A stretch of 64,000 bases of DNA from an uncultured Roseobacter sp. (GTDB lineage: Bacteria; Pseudomonadota; Alphaproteobacteria; Rhodobacterales; Rhodobacteraceae). Location of the stretch: NCBI GenBank assembly GCA_947488305.1, contig CANKZM010000001.1, forward strand, positions 1 through 64,000, written 5' to 3'. Position numbers and translations under genes: made by a program. Below are positions 9,816 to 18,777 of the stretch, piece by piece; position 1 is the first letter of the stretch, and every line of letters starts with the position of its first letter. Below the pieces are notes generated by a model. That model had not been told where the DNA came from and searched no databases. It saw only the letters and a list, made by a program, of their open reading frames with translations.

Positions 9816-11399
9816 ATGCAAAGACCTTTGGGAGCCCAGATCTCCCACATGCTCAAAGATCGCGGTGTCGAGGTGATATTCGGTATTCCGGGTGTGCATA
9901 ATCAGGAGTTTTACCGTGGCATAGAAGAGGCCGGGATCACTCATATCCTGGCGCGGCACGAGCAGGGTGCGGGTTTCATGGCGGATGGGTATGCACGGGC
10001 AACCGGTAAGCCGGGCGTTGCCTACGTCATAACGGGGCCCGGTGTGTGCAACATCATGACACCCATGGGGCAGGCGTATTCGGACTCGGTGCCCATGTTG
10101 GTCATGTCGTCTTGCCTTGACGAAACCGCTGCCAAAAAGGGTCAGCTGCATCAGATGAAAGACCAGAGAGTAGCTGCAGAAACGGTTTGCGACTGGTCGG
10201 AAGAAGCGCGCAGTGCAGACGCAGCCTATGCGCTAGTCAACCGGGCCTTTGCCGAATTTGCCTGCCAACGTCCTTTGCCCAAACATATTCAAGTGCCGAT
10301 TTCCGTGTTGGAAGCACATACAGACGCGGCACCCAGAGTGGAACATGTTCTGAGAGAGATCGGCGCTGATGAGGCCGATGTCGCCGCAGCGTTTGAGAAG
10401 TTGAAGCGAGCCGAACGCCCGTTGTTTATCTTGGGGGGCGGCGCTGCCAAGGCAAGTTGGCCGATCCGTTCGGTTTTGAAGAAATTGGGCGCTGCGTCTT
10501 ATTCGACCTATGCCGGATGCGGCATCGCTGGTCTGGATGATCGCCTTCACTACGGTGCCATGTTAGAGCCGGAGAATAGCGTCGCCGAGTTACGCAAAGC
10601 AGACGTTTTGGTGTGTATTGGAACAGACCTTGCCGAGGTCGACTACTACCGTGCGGAACTTGGGCATGTGGCACCGGCGATCCACGTCAATATCGACCCT
10701 GCGGTTCTAGCCCGTGCCGGTGCCAAGGACATGACCCATTTGGCGGATGCGAATGCCTGGTGCGCGCGTCTCTCCGATATGTTGATTGAGCACATCCCGT
10801 CGACCGCCTGGCTGCCAACAGAGGTGGAAGCCGCCCGCGAGTTGGGCCGCCTAGCGATGGAGAGACTTTATCCCGGCATTGCGGCAATCTGTGATGCGCT
10901 TCGCGCCGCTGTGCCACTCGACACGATGATCTATTCCGACATGACGCAGATTGCTTATACGGCGAAAGTTGTCTGGGATATGGACCGGCCCGGTCACTGG
11001 CATCATCCTTGCGGGTTCGGAACGCTGGGCTATGCCACGCCGGCTGCCATTGGAGGGGCTGTGGCGCGACCGGGCAAGCCGACAATGGCGATGATTGGTG
11101 ACTACGGGTTTCACTACACGATGCAGGAACTGGGCGTGGCGGTTGAATTGGGGTTGAGCCTGCCCATCGTGCTCTGGGACAATGGCAAGCTTAAAGAGAT
11201 TGAAGACAGCATGGTGCGGGCACAGATCGCGCCAAATGCGGTGGTTGCGCGCAATCCGGATTTCTGCTGTCTGGCCGAGGCGTTTGGGGCGCATGCTAAA
11301 GCGCCCACCTCATTGGCAGCTCTTCAGGACGACATTCGAATGGCGTTTGAGGCACAGGGGCCGACTTTAATCTATGTGACGCCCAACATACTCACTTGA
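9816..11399 (+). CDS. Thiamine-pyrophosphate enzyme, possibly 5-guanidino-2-oxopentanoate decarboxylase (AruI-like)
   Basis: A 527-residue enzyme of the acetolactate-synthase-like TPP family: N-terminal pyrimidine-binding domain with the catalytic Glu in ARHEQGAGFMADGYARATG (near residue 50), a central Rossmann-like domain, and a C-terminal PP-binding domain with GDYGFHYTMQEL near residue 427. The GDG of the usual TPP motif reads GDY. The WDN-x-KLKEI pattern that follows recalls AruI-type decarboxylases of the arginine transaminase route, but this is recognition by eye and other alpha-keto acid decarboxylases cannot be excluded. No small regulatory subunit gene is adjacent, arguing against acetolactate synthase. 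It starts one base after trkH. Confidence 0.75.
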   Translation: MQRPLGAQISHMLKDRGVEVIFGIPGVHNQEFYRGIEEAGITHILARHEQGAGFMADGYARATGKPGVAYVITGPGVCNIMTPMGQAYSDSVPMLVMSSCLDETAAKKGQLHQMKDQRVAAETVCDWSEEARSADAAYALVNRAFAEFACQRPLPKHIQVPISVLEAHTDAAPRVEHVLREIGADEADVAAAFEKLKRAERPLFILGGGAAKASWPIRSVLKKLGAASYSTYAGCGIAGLDDRLHYGAMLEPENSVAELRKADVLVCIGTDLAEVDYYRAELGHVAPAIHVNIDPAVLARAGAKDMTHLADANAWCARLSDMLIEHIPSTAWLPTEVEAARELGRLAMERLYPGIAAICDALRAAVPLDTMIYSDMTQIAYTAKVVWDMDRPGHWHHPCGFGTLGYATPAAIGGAVARPGKPTMAMIGDYGFHYTMQELGVAVELGLSLPIVLWDNGKLKEIEDSMVRAQIAPNAVVARNPDFCCLAEAFGAHAKAPTSLAALQDDIRMAFEAQGPTLIYVTPNILT

Positions 11400-11406
11400 G
11401 CGGCTG

Positions 11407-11682
11407 TCAGTCGTAATCCGAATAGGCACGCTGGATCAGCCGTGACGGGCATTTGGTGTGGGCGTTGTTTACGATAAGATACCACACCGTTTCGCCAGGA
11501 CGTCCGGCCCGCGAGTATCGGCAATTGTCCGGAGACGTCCACCATTGACCATTGAATTGGGAAGGCGGCAACAGGGGGGAACTATACTCAACCAAAGTAC
11601 CCTTCGCACTTTGGCTTGCAACTGCACCCGATGGCAGAACCAAAGCTGCGACAACTCCCAAAACAAGCCCAATCCTGAACAT
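11407..11682 (-). CDS. Small secreted protein of unknown function
   Basis: A 91-residue protein with a clear signal peptide (FRIGLVLGVVAALVLPSGAVAS, likely cleavage near residue 23). The mature part has two cysteines (DNCRYS and TKCPSR), able to form one disulfide, and is rich in Trp and Tyr. I do not recognise the family. Convergent with the TPP enzyme gene, with seven bases between the stops. It stands alone on its strand, 140 bases upstream of the stop of the next minus-strand gene. Confidence 0.65.
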   Translation of the reverse strand: MFRIGLVLGVVAALVLPSGAVASQSAKGTLVEYSSPLLPPSQFNGQWWTSPDNCRYSRAGRPGETVWYLIVNNAHTKCPSRLIQRAYSDYD

Positions 11683-11822
11683 CTCTGCACTCCATCAATC
11701 AACCGTGAGCCGGTGCGCTCCTGTGAGGTCAAAAGAGTGACGGACAGCAGTTAACGCAGCGCGAACATTGCTGCGAAGTGACAAAGTCTTTGCGGCCTAT
11801 TTTAGACAATTTTGGGTTGATT

Positions 11823-13601
11823 TTATTCCCAGCAGCTGACCAGAACGGTCATCCCCATGCCGCGGTCGGATATGTCCAGCGCGTCAAGGTTGGGTGCCGC
11901 CTCACCAGTCTGCGCGCTTAAACCTGCGCGTTCGAGAACGCGGGTAATCGCGTCGCTTGTCAAAGCAAAGCGCACCTCATCTGGAAGCCGGCGGTTACCT
12001 TCAGGTTGTGGCAGGAGCATACCGAAGACGTTGCCACTGCTGTCCATGACGGGACCTCCTGCGTCGCCCGGCAAGGCGTCAACCGCCAAGCGGTTTAGGT
12101 CCGTTTCGCCACGCAGACCGCGCAGGTCTGACAGGGTACCAAATGTCATGGAGGGTGCGTTTAACTGCCCTTCAAAGGAGTAACCGGCAACTGCCACTTC
12201 CGACTGCAATCTTGGCGGGGCCGGGCTGAACCGGGCGATGGACGGGGGGGCGAGCCGCTTTGTCGGTGTCAGCACGGCAATGCCCTGTTGCTGGTCCACG
12301 CCTGCGAGCGTTGCATCATGGGTATCGTCCAGCGTGATGCGTGTGCAGCTTTGTACTGCGTCAGCGGTTGTCACCACGGCCCCGGATCCGTCGACAAAGA
12401 AGCCAGAACGGGAAAGCATGGGTTTGCGAATTTCCAACCCTGCGACCAGATCAACGCGCTGTGCGTCAGGCTGCCCCGCTGCCGGATCGAGCACTCCGAT
12501 ACGCCGCACCAAGCTGTCGCGCATTTCCTGGAGAACGCGTGTCCGCCGTGTTTCGTCGCCAGCGGGCCAGATCAGCGTGAAACCTTTGATCTCATCCCCG
12601 ACCCGTTCCACCTGTGTCTCACTGACGAACCGGGTGTTTTGCCCGACAAGCCGAAAGCTGTTGCGTGACAACTGGCGCGGTCCGTCGAGGGGCACAATTG
12701 TCAGGGTTTGCATGATGTCATAGAGGCTTTTCAACGTATCCTGACTGCCGCTCTGACTGATCAAGAGGACCCGCGCCGCGATGTCTCCCGTGGCATCGTA
12801 ATGCGCGAAAGGCGCCTCGTAGCGCGCAAAGGAAACCAGAGCGGTCGGCATCTTGATTTCGATCCCGGCGTCCAGATCCCGAACCAGCTTCATATCCAGC
12901 CCATCGAGGACCGCATTATATTGGCCCATCAAGGCGGCGCGCTGGCGGGTGGTCAGAATGCCCGTTGGCTCAAATACATTGGCGCGCTGCCAGGACGCCA
13001 TCGAGTTCCGCGTGCCCCGCCCGAAAGCGCCATCAATTGTAGAGTTGTAAAAGCCCGCCCACTTCAAGGCTGTCTGAAGGTCACGACGCTCCTTGGCGGT
13101 CAAAAGCGCCTCGCTACGGCGGGCTTGCGCCGGGGTTTCCGTCTCCTCCCCCTCAAGCGTCAGCGCTGGAGCAGGGTCTTGTTGCGCTACTGGTTCGCTC
13201 TCTTCGGGCACTTCGATACGGGCGGCAAGGCCATTCAATCCCAATGCATCATCGCCCGGCGGCCAGTATTGCGCACCATAGGTTCTGCTGAAAGCGATGT
13301 AGCTGTCAGCGGGGATCAGACCCTGATTGCGGTAGCTTTCGATGACCGCTTCTGCGTCTTCCCGCGTGTAGGGGCCTAACGCGATGGCATACCAGCCGCC
13401 CTGAAGCGCAAAACCGCTCACGTCAGGTAAAGTTTGCGCAAATGTTGCAGCCCGGTCCCGCGCCGCCTCGAGGGTCGGGCGGGCTTCGATCTGTACCCAG
13501 ACCACGTCGCTGTTGGACTGGGCGAATGCGCCTTTTGCCAAACTCGAAAAAACGATCATAAAAACGAAAAAACTGCGCAACATTTGTACCCGGTTCTCCA
13601 T
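11823..13601 (-). CDS. Exported SPOR / peptidoglycan-binding protein with degenerate trypsin-like domain
   Basis: About 592 residues: signal peptide ending FAQS; a SPOR-like repeat (residues about 30-115, WVQIEARPTLEAARDRAATF then GGWYAIALGPYTREDAEAVI); a low-complexity Glu/Ala/Pro linker; a PG_binding_1 domain (about 170-225, LQTALKWAGFYNSTIDGAFG); a middle region; and a C-terminal trypsin-like domain (about 395-540). All three triad positions are changed. The usual TNAH reads TTAD (near residue 413), the DLA(V/L)L position reads GIAVL, and GDSGGP reads GDAGGP (near residue 512). So the fold is a likely pseudoprotease in the periplasm, perhaps a binding or scaffolding module on peptidoglycan. 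Starts at 13601 or 13583 are equally possible. Confidence 0.82.
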   Translation of the reverse strand: MENRVQMLRSFFVFMIVFSSLAKGAFAQSNSDVVWVQIEARPTLEAARDRAATFAQTLPDVSGFALQGGWYAIALGPYTREDAEAVIESYRNQGLIPADSYIAFSRTYGAQYWPPGDDALGLNGLAARIEVPEESEPVAQQDPAPALTLEGEETETPAQARRSEALLTAKERRDLQTALKWAGFYNSTIDGAFGRGTRNSMASWQRANVFEPTGILTTRQRAALMGQYNAVLDGLDMKLVRDLDAGIEIKMPTALVSFARYEAPFAHYDATGDIAARVLLISQSGSQDTLKSLYDIMQTLTIVPLDGPRQLSRNSFRLVGQNTRFVSETQVERVGDEIKGFTLIWPAGDETRRTRVLQEMRDSLVRRIGVLDPAAGQPDAQRVDLVAGLEIRKPMLSRSGFFVDGSGAVVTTADAVQSCTRITLDDTHDATLAGVDQQQGIAVLTPTKRLAPPSIARFSPAPPRLQSEVAVAGYSFEGQLNAPSMTFGTLSDLRGLRGETDLNRLAVDALPGDAGGPVMDSSGNVFGMLLPQPEGNRRLPDEVRFALTSDAITRVLERAGLSAQTGEAAPNLDALDISDRGMGMTVLVSCWE

Positions 13602-13742
13602 GGTCAAAATCTTCGCGACAGATAAGCAGGAAATCACGCAATTTACCATAAGTGAGAGGTCGATTTATCCAGTCTGCCGCAATTGACGCCTGTGGCCTGC
13701 ACACGTAGGTAGGTCGCGCAATTCCAACCTGAGGTCGCCGTC

Positions 13743-14684
13743 ATGTCCGACACCGCCACTGCCCCCAAATCCTTTCAGGAAATCATCCTGCGTTTGCAGA
13801 CTTATTGGGCAGGCAAGGGGTGCGCGATCCTGCAACCGTACGACATGGAGGTTGGTGCTGGCACATTCCACCCAGCCACTACACTCAGGTCACTGGGCAC
13901 GCGGCCCTGGGCTGCGGCCTACGTGCAGCCGTCGAGGCGACCTACCGACGGACGTTACGGCGAAAACCCGAACCGGTTGCAGCATTACTACCAGTATCAG
14001 GTGCTGATCAAACCAAGCCCGCCAGACCTGCAGGAGCTCTACCTCGGCAGTCTCGAGGCCATCGGCATTGACATGGCGCTGCACGATATTCGTTTTGTCG
14101 AAGATGACTGGGAAAGCCCGACGCTGGGCGCTTGGGGGTTGGGCTGGGAAGTCTGGTGCGACGGCATGGAAGTCAGTCAGTTCACCTACTTCCAGCAGGT
14201 CGGCGGCCATGATTGCCACCCGGTTTCCGGGGAGTTGACCTATGGGCTTGAGCGGCTGGCGATGTATGTGCTGGGCGTGGATCACGTGATGGACATGCCC
14301 TTCAACGACCCGCAAACGCCGATCGCACTGTCCTATGGCGATATCTTCAAGCAAACCGAGGAAGAATACGCCCGCTGGAACTTTGACACCGCGGACACCG
14401 ATGTTCTCTTGCGCCACTTTGAGGAAGCCGAAGCGCATTGTCGTGAAATTCTCGACGCTGACCACGATGACCCAAAGACTGGCAAACGCATAATCATGGC
14501 CCATCCGGCCTACGACCAGTGCATCAAGGCGAGCCACATCTTCAACCTGCTGGATGCGCGCGGCGTGATCTCTGTCACCGAGCGGCAAGCCTATATCGGT
14601 CGCGTACGCGCTCTGGCCAAGCAATGCGCGGATGCCTTTGTGCAGACGCGCGCAGGTGGATGGACACCGGAGACCGCCGCATGA
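13743..14684 (+). CDS. glyQ: Glycine--tRNA ligase alpha subunit
   Basis: A 313-residue class II synthetase alpha subunit of the bacterial (alpha-beta)2 glycyl-tRNA synthetase. Family signatures are clear: [20 protein letters not shown] near the start, motif-2 region [20 protein letters not shown] near residue 60, and [23 protein letters not shown] near residue 155. The stop overlaps the start of the next gene as ATGA. glyS lies 1.7 kb downstream on the same strand, after two other genes. Confidence 0.97.
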   Translation: MSDTATAPKSFQEIILRLQTYWAGKGCAILQPYDMEVGAGTFHPATTLRSLGTRPWAAAYVQPSRRPTDGRYGENPNRLQHYYQYQVLIKPSPPDLQELYLGSLEAIGIDMALHDIRFVEDDWESPTLGAWGLGWEVWCDGMEVSQFTYFQQVGGHDCHPVSGELTYGLERLAMYVLGVDHVMDMPFNDPQTPIALSYGDIFKQTEEEYARWNFDTADTDVLLRHFEEAEAHCREILDADHDDPKTGKRIIMAHPAYDQCIKASHIFNLLDARGVISVTERQAYIGRVRALAKQCADAFVQTRAGGWTPETAA

Positions 14685-15208
14685 GCGGCAAAATTGTCGG
14701 GGTTGTCATCATGCTATCGGCATTGATCGCGGGCGGCGCGCTTTACTACCTCCAGGTCTATGGCTTTTACGAAGAGGTTACCGCCGAGGTACAGGAAGTC
14801 CGACTGACGCCATTAGCGGGGGATACACCGGTTGCGATTCTGGCCGAGAATATCGACGCCATCGACGCGGAGAGCTCTCCCATTCGATTTCGCGCCTGCT
14901 TTACCACGCCGTCCAGCCTCGCGATGCTGACCGAGACCTACGTGGGTTTGGAGAAGGCTGTCCCTCGCAATGCCCCGAACTGGTTCGAGTGCTTTGACGC
15001 CGCCGCAATCGCGGACGCGTTGAAGTCCGGTACGGCGCTGGCATTTCTGGGTGAAAAAAACGTCGATTTCGGCGTCGACCGGATCGTGGCCATCACGGAA
15101 GACGGGCACGGCTACATCTGGCACGAACTGAATGACTGCGGCGAAAAAGCCTATGATGGCACCATCGTTGGGGAGGAGTGCCCAAAACGACCTCGCTCAG
15201 ACCAATGA
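14681..15208 (+). CDS. Membrane-anchored protein of unknown function in the gly cluster
   Basis: A 175-residue protein with one N-terminal membrane helix (residues 5-27, [22 protein letters not shown]) and a periplasmic domain with three cysteines ([22 protein letters not shown]). It looks like the uncharacterised proteins that sit beside glyQ in Rhodobacterales. The ATG at 14681 overlaps the glyQ stop (ATGA) and its own stop overlaps the gltS start (ATGA), so the three are surely translated from one message. A chaperone or stress role is possible but there is no direct evidence. Confidence 0.8.
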   Translation: MSGKIVGVVIMLSALIAGGALYYLQVYGFYEEVTAEVQEVRLTPLAGDTPVAILAENIDAIDAESSPIRFRACFTTPSSLAMLTETYVGLEKAVPRNAPNWFECFDAAAIADALKSGTALAFLGEKNVDFGVDRIVAITEDGHGYIWHELNDCGEKAYDGTIVGEECPKRPRSDQ

Positions 15209-16410
15209 CGATGATTGTTCCGGCGTTTATCTCGGCCACGCTTGGATTGGCCGTTTACATCCTTGGCACAATGCTCAATGCACGGCTTGAAGTCCTGCGC
15301 CGCTTTAACATTCCTGACCCCGTCTCCGGGGGCCTGCTTGCTGCTGTCCTGGTGCTGATCCTGTACGTCGCATTTGGTGTGTCGTTGGAGTTTGAGATGC
15401 AGGCACGGGATTTCCTGCTGGTCATGTTTTTTGCGGCCATCGGCTTGAATGCGCGCCTTGGTGATCTCATTGCGGGCGGGAAGCCTTTGATAATCCTGTT
15501 GGGCCTGACGATCTGCATGATCTTGGCACAAAACATCATTGGGGTCGCGGGCGCTGTCTTGTTCGGATACGCGCCGTCGGTCGGGGTCCTATTTGGATCA
15601 GCCTCCCTGATCGGCGGGCACGGCACTGCAATCGCCTGGTCATCGGAAGTGGCCGAGGCAGGGGGATTGGCCAACGCGCAGGAACTGGGCGTTGCGGTTG
15701 CGACCTTGGGGTTGGTAGTCGCTGCGCTCATCGGTGGGCCGATCGCACGCCTTCTGGTCGAAGGACGTAATTTGACGCCTGAACGCCCGGACGAAGGACC
15801 GATCGGGGGTATAGCGCATGACCAGTCGCCAGAGACAGTCAGCATCACGCCTGTCAGTGTCGCGCGCGTCTTGCTGTATCTGAACGTGTCGATCATCGTA
15901 GGATACCTGTTGTCTTTGGCGATTGACGCGACCGGTGTGAAGCTCCCGCTTTTTGTCCCCTGTCTCATCATGGGGATCGTGATCGCAAATCTGCGCAGTT
16001 GGATAGCCCCCGGCGCCGAACCCGTGTCGCGGACACCGGCATTGGCGCTCATCTCTGAGATTTCGCTGGGTACGTTTCTGGCGATGTCTTTGATGGGTTT
16101 GCAACTCTGGACGCTTGTCAGCCTTGGCGGGCCGATCTTCTCCATTCTCTTTATACAGGCAGTCATGACGCTCGCCTTTGTCATTTACGTTCTTTTTCCC
16201 CTGATGGGGGGTGGCTACCGGGCTGCTGTTCTTGCCGCTGGTTTTGGCGGGTTCGCGCTGGGCGCTACCCCAACGGCCATCGCCAATATGACCGCCGTCA
16301 CCAAACGCTACGGCCCCTCACCGATGGCATTTCTCATCTTGCCCTTGGTCTCGGCATTCTTTGTCGATATTGCAAACGCCATCGCTATCCAGTTCGTCGT
16401 CAATCTGTAG
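15205..16410 (+). CDS. gltS: Sodium/glutamate symporter
   Basis: A 401-residue membrane protein of the GltS (ESS) family, importing glutamate with sodium. Two inverted repeats of about five helices carry the family pattern: IPDPVSGGLLAAVLVLIL near residue 45, GSASLIGGHGTAIAWSSE near residue 133 and GFALGATPTAIANMTAVTKRYGPSPMAF near residue 350. I chose the ATG at 15205 (ATGA overlap with the preceding gene); a GTG at 15178 is in frame but lies only two bases after the GGGGAGGA site. It sits between the two subunits of glycyl-tRNA synthetase, which is unusual. Confidence 0.9.
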   Translation: MTMIVPAFISATLGLAVYILGTMLNARLEVLRRFNIPDPVSGGLLAAVLVLILYVAFGVSLEFEMQARDFLLVMFFAAIGLNARLGDLIAGGKPLIILLGLTICMILAQNIIGVAGAVLFGYAPSVGVLFGSASLIGGHGTAIAWSSEVAEAGGLANAQELGVAVATLGLVVAALIGGPIARLLVEGRNLTPERPDEGPIGGIAHDQSPETVSITPVSVARVLLYLNVSIIVGYLLSLAIDATGVKLPLFVPCLIMGIVIANLRSWIAPGAEPVSRTPALALISEISLGTFLAMSLMGLQLWTLVSLGGPIFSILFIQAVMTLAFVIYVLFPLMGGGYRAAVLAAGFGGFALGATPTAIANMTAVTKRYGPSPMAFLILPLVSAFFVDIANAIAIQFVVNL

Positions 16411-16419
16411 AGACTTTTC

Positions 16420-18684
16420 ATGCCCGATCTTCTCATCGAACTCTTTTCCGAAGAAATTCCTGCGCGCATGCAGGTCCGTGCGGCGGAAGACTTCAAGAAA
16501 CTGATGACGGACGGGCTAGTTGAGGCTGGTCTGACCTATGCCTCTGCGGCTGCTTTCTCGACGCCGCGTCGTCTGACATTGACGGTTGAAGGCGTGCTGG
16601 CGGAAAGCCCCACAACGGAAGAAGAACGCAAAGGTCCGCGGGCAGATGCGCCCGAAAAGGCCATCGAAGGGTTCCTGCGCGGTGCCGGTCTGACCCGAGA
16701 CGCATTGGAGGAACGCGAGACGCCGAAAGGACCTGTGCTCTTTGCCAAGATCGCCAAGCCGGGGCGCCCGGCGGCGGAGATCATCGCTGAGGTCCTTGAA
16801 AAGACGATCCGCAACTTCCCATGGCCTAAATCCATGCGGTGGGGAGAGGGGTCCCTGCGCTGGGTGCGACCCTTACATTCGATCCTGTGTATCCTGAGCG
16901 ACGAAGCAGGTGCGCAGGTTGTGCCATTGACCGTCGACCAGATCAGCGCAAGCGACAAGACGCAAGGCCACCGCTTCATGGCGCCGGGAGCCTTTGCCGT
17001 TACCGGATTTGACGACTACGCGGCCAAGCTCAAGCGGGCCTATGTCATGCTCGACCCGACCGAACGGGCAGAGACGATCTGGCATGATGCGACCAATCAG
17101 GCGTTTGCCAACGGGTTTGAGGTGGTCGACGACAAGGGGTTGCTGGCCGAGGTCGCCGGGCTTGTGGAATGGCCCGTGGTGCTGTTGGGTCGGATTGGTG
17201 ACGATTTCCTCGATCTGCCGCCCGAGGTGCTGCAAACCTCCATGAAGGAACATCAGAAGTTCTTTTCCGTGCGCAACCCCAAGACAGGCCGGATTGAGCG
17301 CTTCGTCACCGTGGCAAACCGCGAGACGGCGGACAATGGCGCGACGATACTGGCGGGCAACGAAAAGGTGCTCTCCGCGCGGCTCGCCGATGCGAAATTC
17401 TTTTGGGAGAACGATCTGCGTGTGGCCAAGGCGGGCATGGGCGACTGGCTGAAGGCGCTGGAGAATGTGACCTTCCACAACAAGCTGGGTACGCAGGCCG
17501 AACTGATCGACCGGATGGCGACGCTCGCCCGCGAGATCGCGCCGATGGTGGGGGCGGACCCCGATGAGGCTGAAGAGGCTGCACGTCTGGCCAAGGCGGA
17601 TTTGTCCTCCGAGATGGTCTATGAATTTCCGGAGTTGCAGGGATTGATGGGGCGCTACTACCTGCAAGCCGCCGGGAAATCCGATGCCATCGCGGCAGCG
17701 GCCGAGGAACACTACGCGCCGTTGGGACCTTCCGACGATGTACCCACCGCGCCGGTCTCAGTGGCGGTTGCACTGGCTGAGAAGATCGACAAACTGACGG
17801 GCTTCTGGGCGATTGACGAAAAGCCGACCGGGAGCAAAGACCCCTTTGCGTTAAGGCGGGCGGCGTTGGGGGTTATTCGGTTGGTCTTGGAAGACGAATT
17901 GACTATTGCTTTGATCCCTGTCTTTGGCGCAGGGATCGAACGCAACAAGGTACAATCGCCACTGGTAAAACTAATTGAGGAAGAAGAATTCACGTCAACT
18001 GGGATTGTAACAGCGCTCCAAAAGCTTTCACGTGATCAAACAAGCAACCGGCAAGCTGAGATTGACGAATTGGCGGACCAGTTAAAGGCGAGCGAGAGTA
18101 AAACTCAGCAGTTGCTGGACGAGTTGAACCAACTCAATGAAAAGTTGGTTGGGGACCGTTATGCGCTTATTGGTTTTCTCCACGACCGCCTGAAAGTCTA
18201 CCTGCGCGACCAAGGCATCCGCCATGACATCATCGACGCCTGTATCTCAATGCCCGGCAACGACGATCTGGCGCTGTTGGTCAAGCGGGCCAGAGCCTTG
18301 TCCGACACATTGGGCACGGAAGACGGCGAGAACCTCATTCAGGGCTTCAAGCGGGCCAACAATATCCTGACACAGGCGCAAGAGGCGGATGGGGTGGAAT
18401 ACTCCTACGGTGCCGACATCAAATACGCCGAGACGGAGGAGGAGCGTGCGCTTTTCAAAGCGCTTGATGCGGCAGAGGCGCAAATCACCCCGGCGATGAA
18501 GCAGGAAGACTTTACCACGGCCATGACCGCCATGGCGGGGCTGCGCGGGCCGATTGACGCGTTTTTCGAAGCGGTGCAGGTCAACACAGAAAACAAGACA
18601 GTTCGGCGCAACCGGCTGAACCTGCTGAACCGGATTTCTGAGATTTGCCTTTCTGTTGCGGACCTCACCAAAATAGACGGCTGA
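16420..18684 (+). CDS. glyS: Glycine--tRNA ligase beta subunit with a coiled-coil insertion
   Basis: A 754-residue beta subunit, longer than the roughly 690 of E. coli. The N-terminus MPDLLIELFSEEIPARM, RFVTVANRE near residue 294, KDPFALRRAALGVIRL near residue 473 and the C-terminal DALR-like anticodon domain are all normal. Between about residues 496 and 578 (nt 17905-18153) there is an extra segment, charged and Gln/Glu/Leu-rich, with heptad spacing (EIDELADQL, QQLLDELNQLNEKL). Its codons are much more A/T-rich than its flanks, which suggests a later insertion. The frame stays open, and the flanking HDRLKVYLRDQGI continues the normal protein. Starts nine bases after gltS. Confidence 0.95.
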   Translation: MPDLLIELFSEEIPARMQVRAAEDFKKLMTDGLVEAGLTYASAAAFSTPRRLTLTVEGVLAESPTTEEERKGPRADAPEKAIEGFLRGAGLTRDALEERETPKGPVLFAKIAKPGRPAAEIIAEVLEKTIRNFPWPKSMRWGEGSLRWVRPLHSILCILSDEAGAQVVPLTVDQISASDKTQGHRFMAPGAFAVTGFDDYAAKLKRAYVMLDPTERAETIWHDATNQAFANGFEVVDDKGLLAEVAGLVEWPVVLLGRIGDDFLDLPPEVLQTSMKEHQKFFSVRNPKTGRIERFVTVANRETADNGATILAGNEKVLSARLADAKFFWENDLRVAKAGMGDWLKALENVTFHNKLGTQAELIDRMATLAREIAPMVGADPDEAEEAARLAKADLSSEMVYEFPELQGLMGRYYLQAAGKSDAIAAAAEEHYAPLGPSDDVPTAPVSVAVALAEKIDKLTGFWAIDEKPTGSKDPFALRRAALGVIRLVLEDELTIALIPVFGAGIERNKVQSPLVKLIEEEEFTSTGIVTALQKLSRDQTSNRQAEIDELADQLKASESKTQQLLDELNQLNEKLVGDRYALIGFLHDRLKVYLRDQGIRHDIIDACISMPGNDDLALLVKRARALSDTLGTEDGENLIQGFKRANNILTQAQEADGVEYSYGADIKYAETEEERALFKALDAAEAQITPAMKQEDFTTAMTAMAGLRGPIDAFFEAVQVNTENKTVRRNRLNLLNRISEICLSVADLTKIDG

Positions 18685-18707
18685 CCTCGGCCTGCGACCT
18701 TTTGTGA

Positions 18708-18733
18708 GCGCTGACACAAAGTCTTGTCAGCGC
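18708..18733. repeat. Nine-bp inverted repeat between glyS and the PPDK-like gene
   Basis: GCGCTGACA (18708-18716) and TGTCAGCGC (18725-18733) form a perfect stem with an eight-base loop. No T-run follows on the plus strand, so a rho-independent terminator is doubtful; it may be a transcript-stabilising hairpin or an operator for the following gene. Confidence 0.55.
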
Positions 18734-18777
18734 AGGTTTACACCCTATGCTGCGACCGAGAGAAAGAAGGTGCCGCA

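Noticed and set aside
15255-16184. A 309-codon minus-strand frame across gltS
   Set aside because: Antisense to a conserved transporter; Pro/Arg/Thr-rich translation without motifs.
16873-17712. A 279-codon minus-strand frame across glyS
   Set aside because: Antisense to conserved glyS sequence; no start site or family trait.
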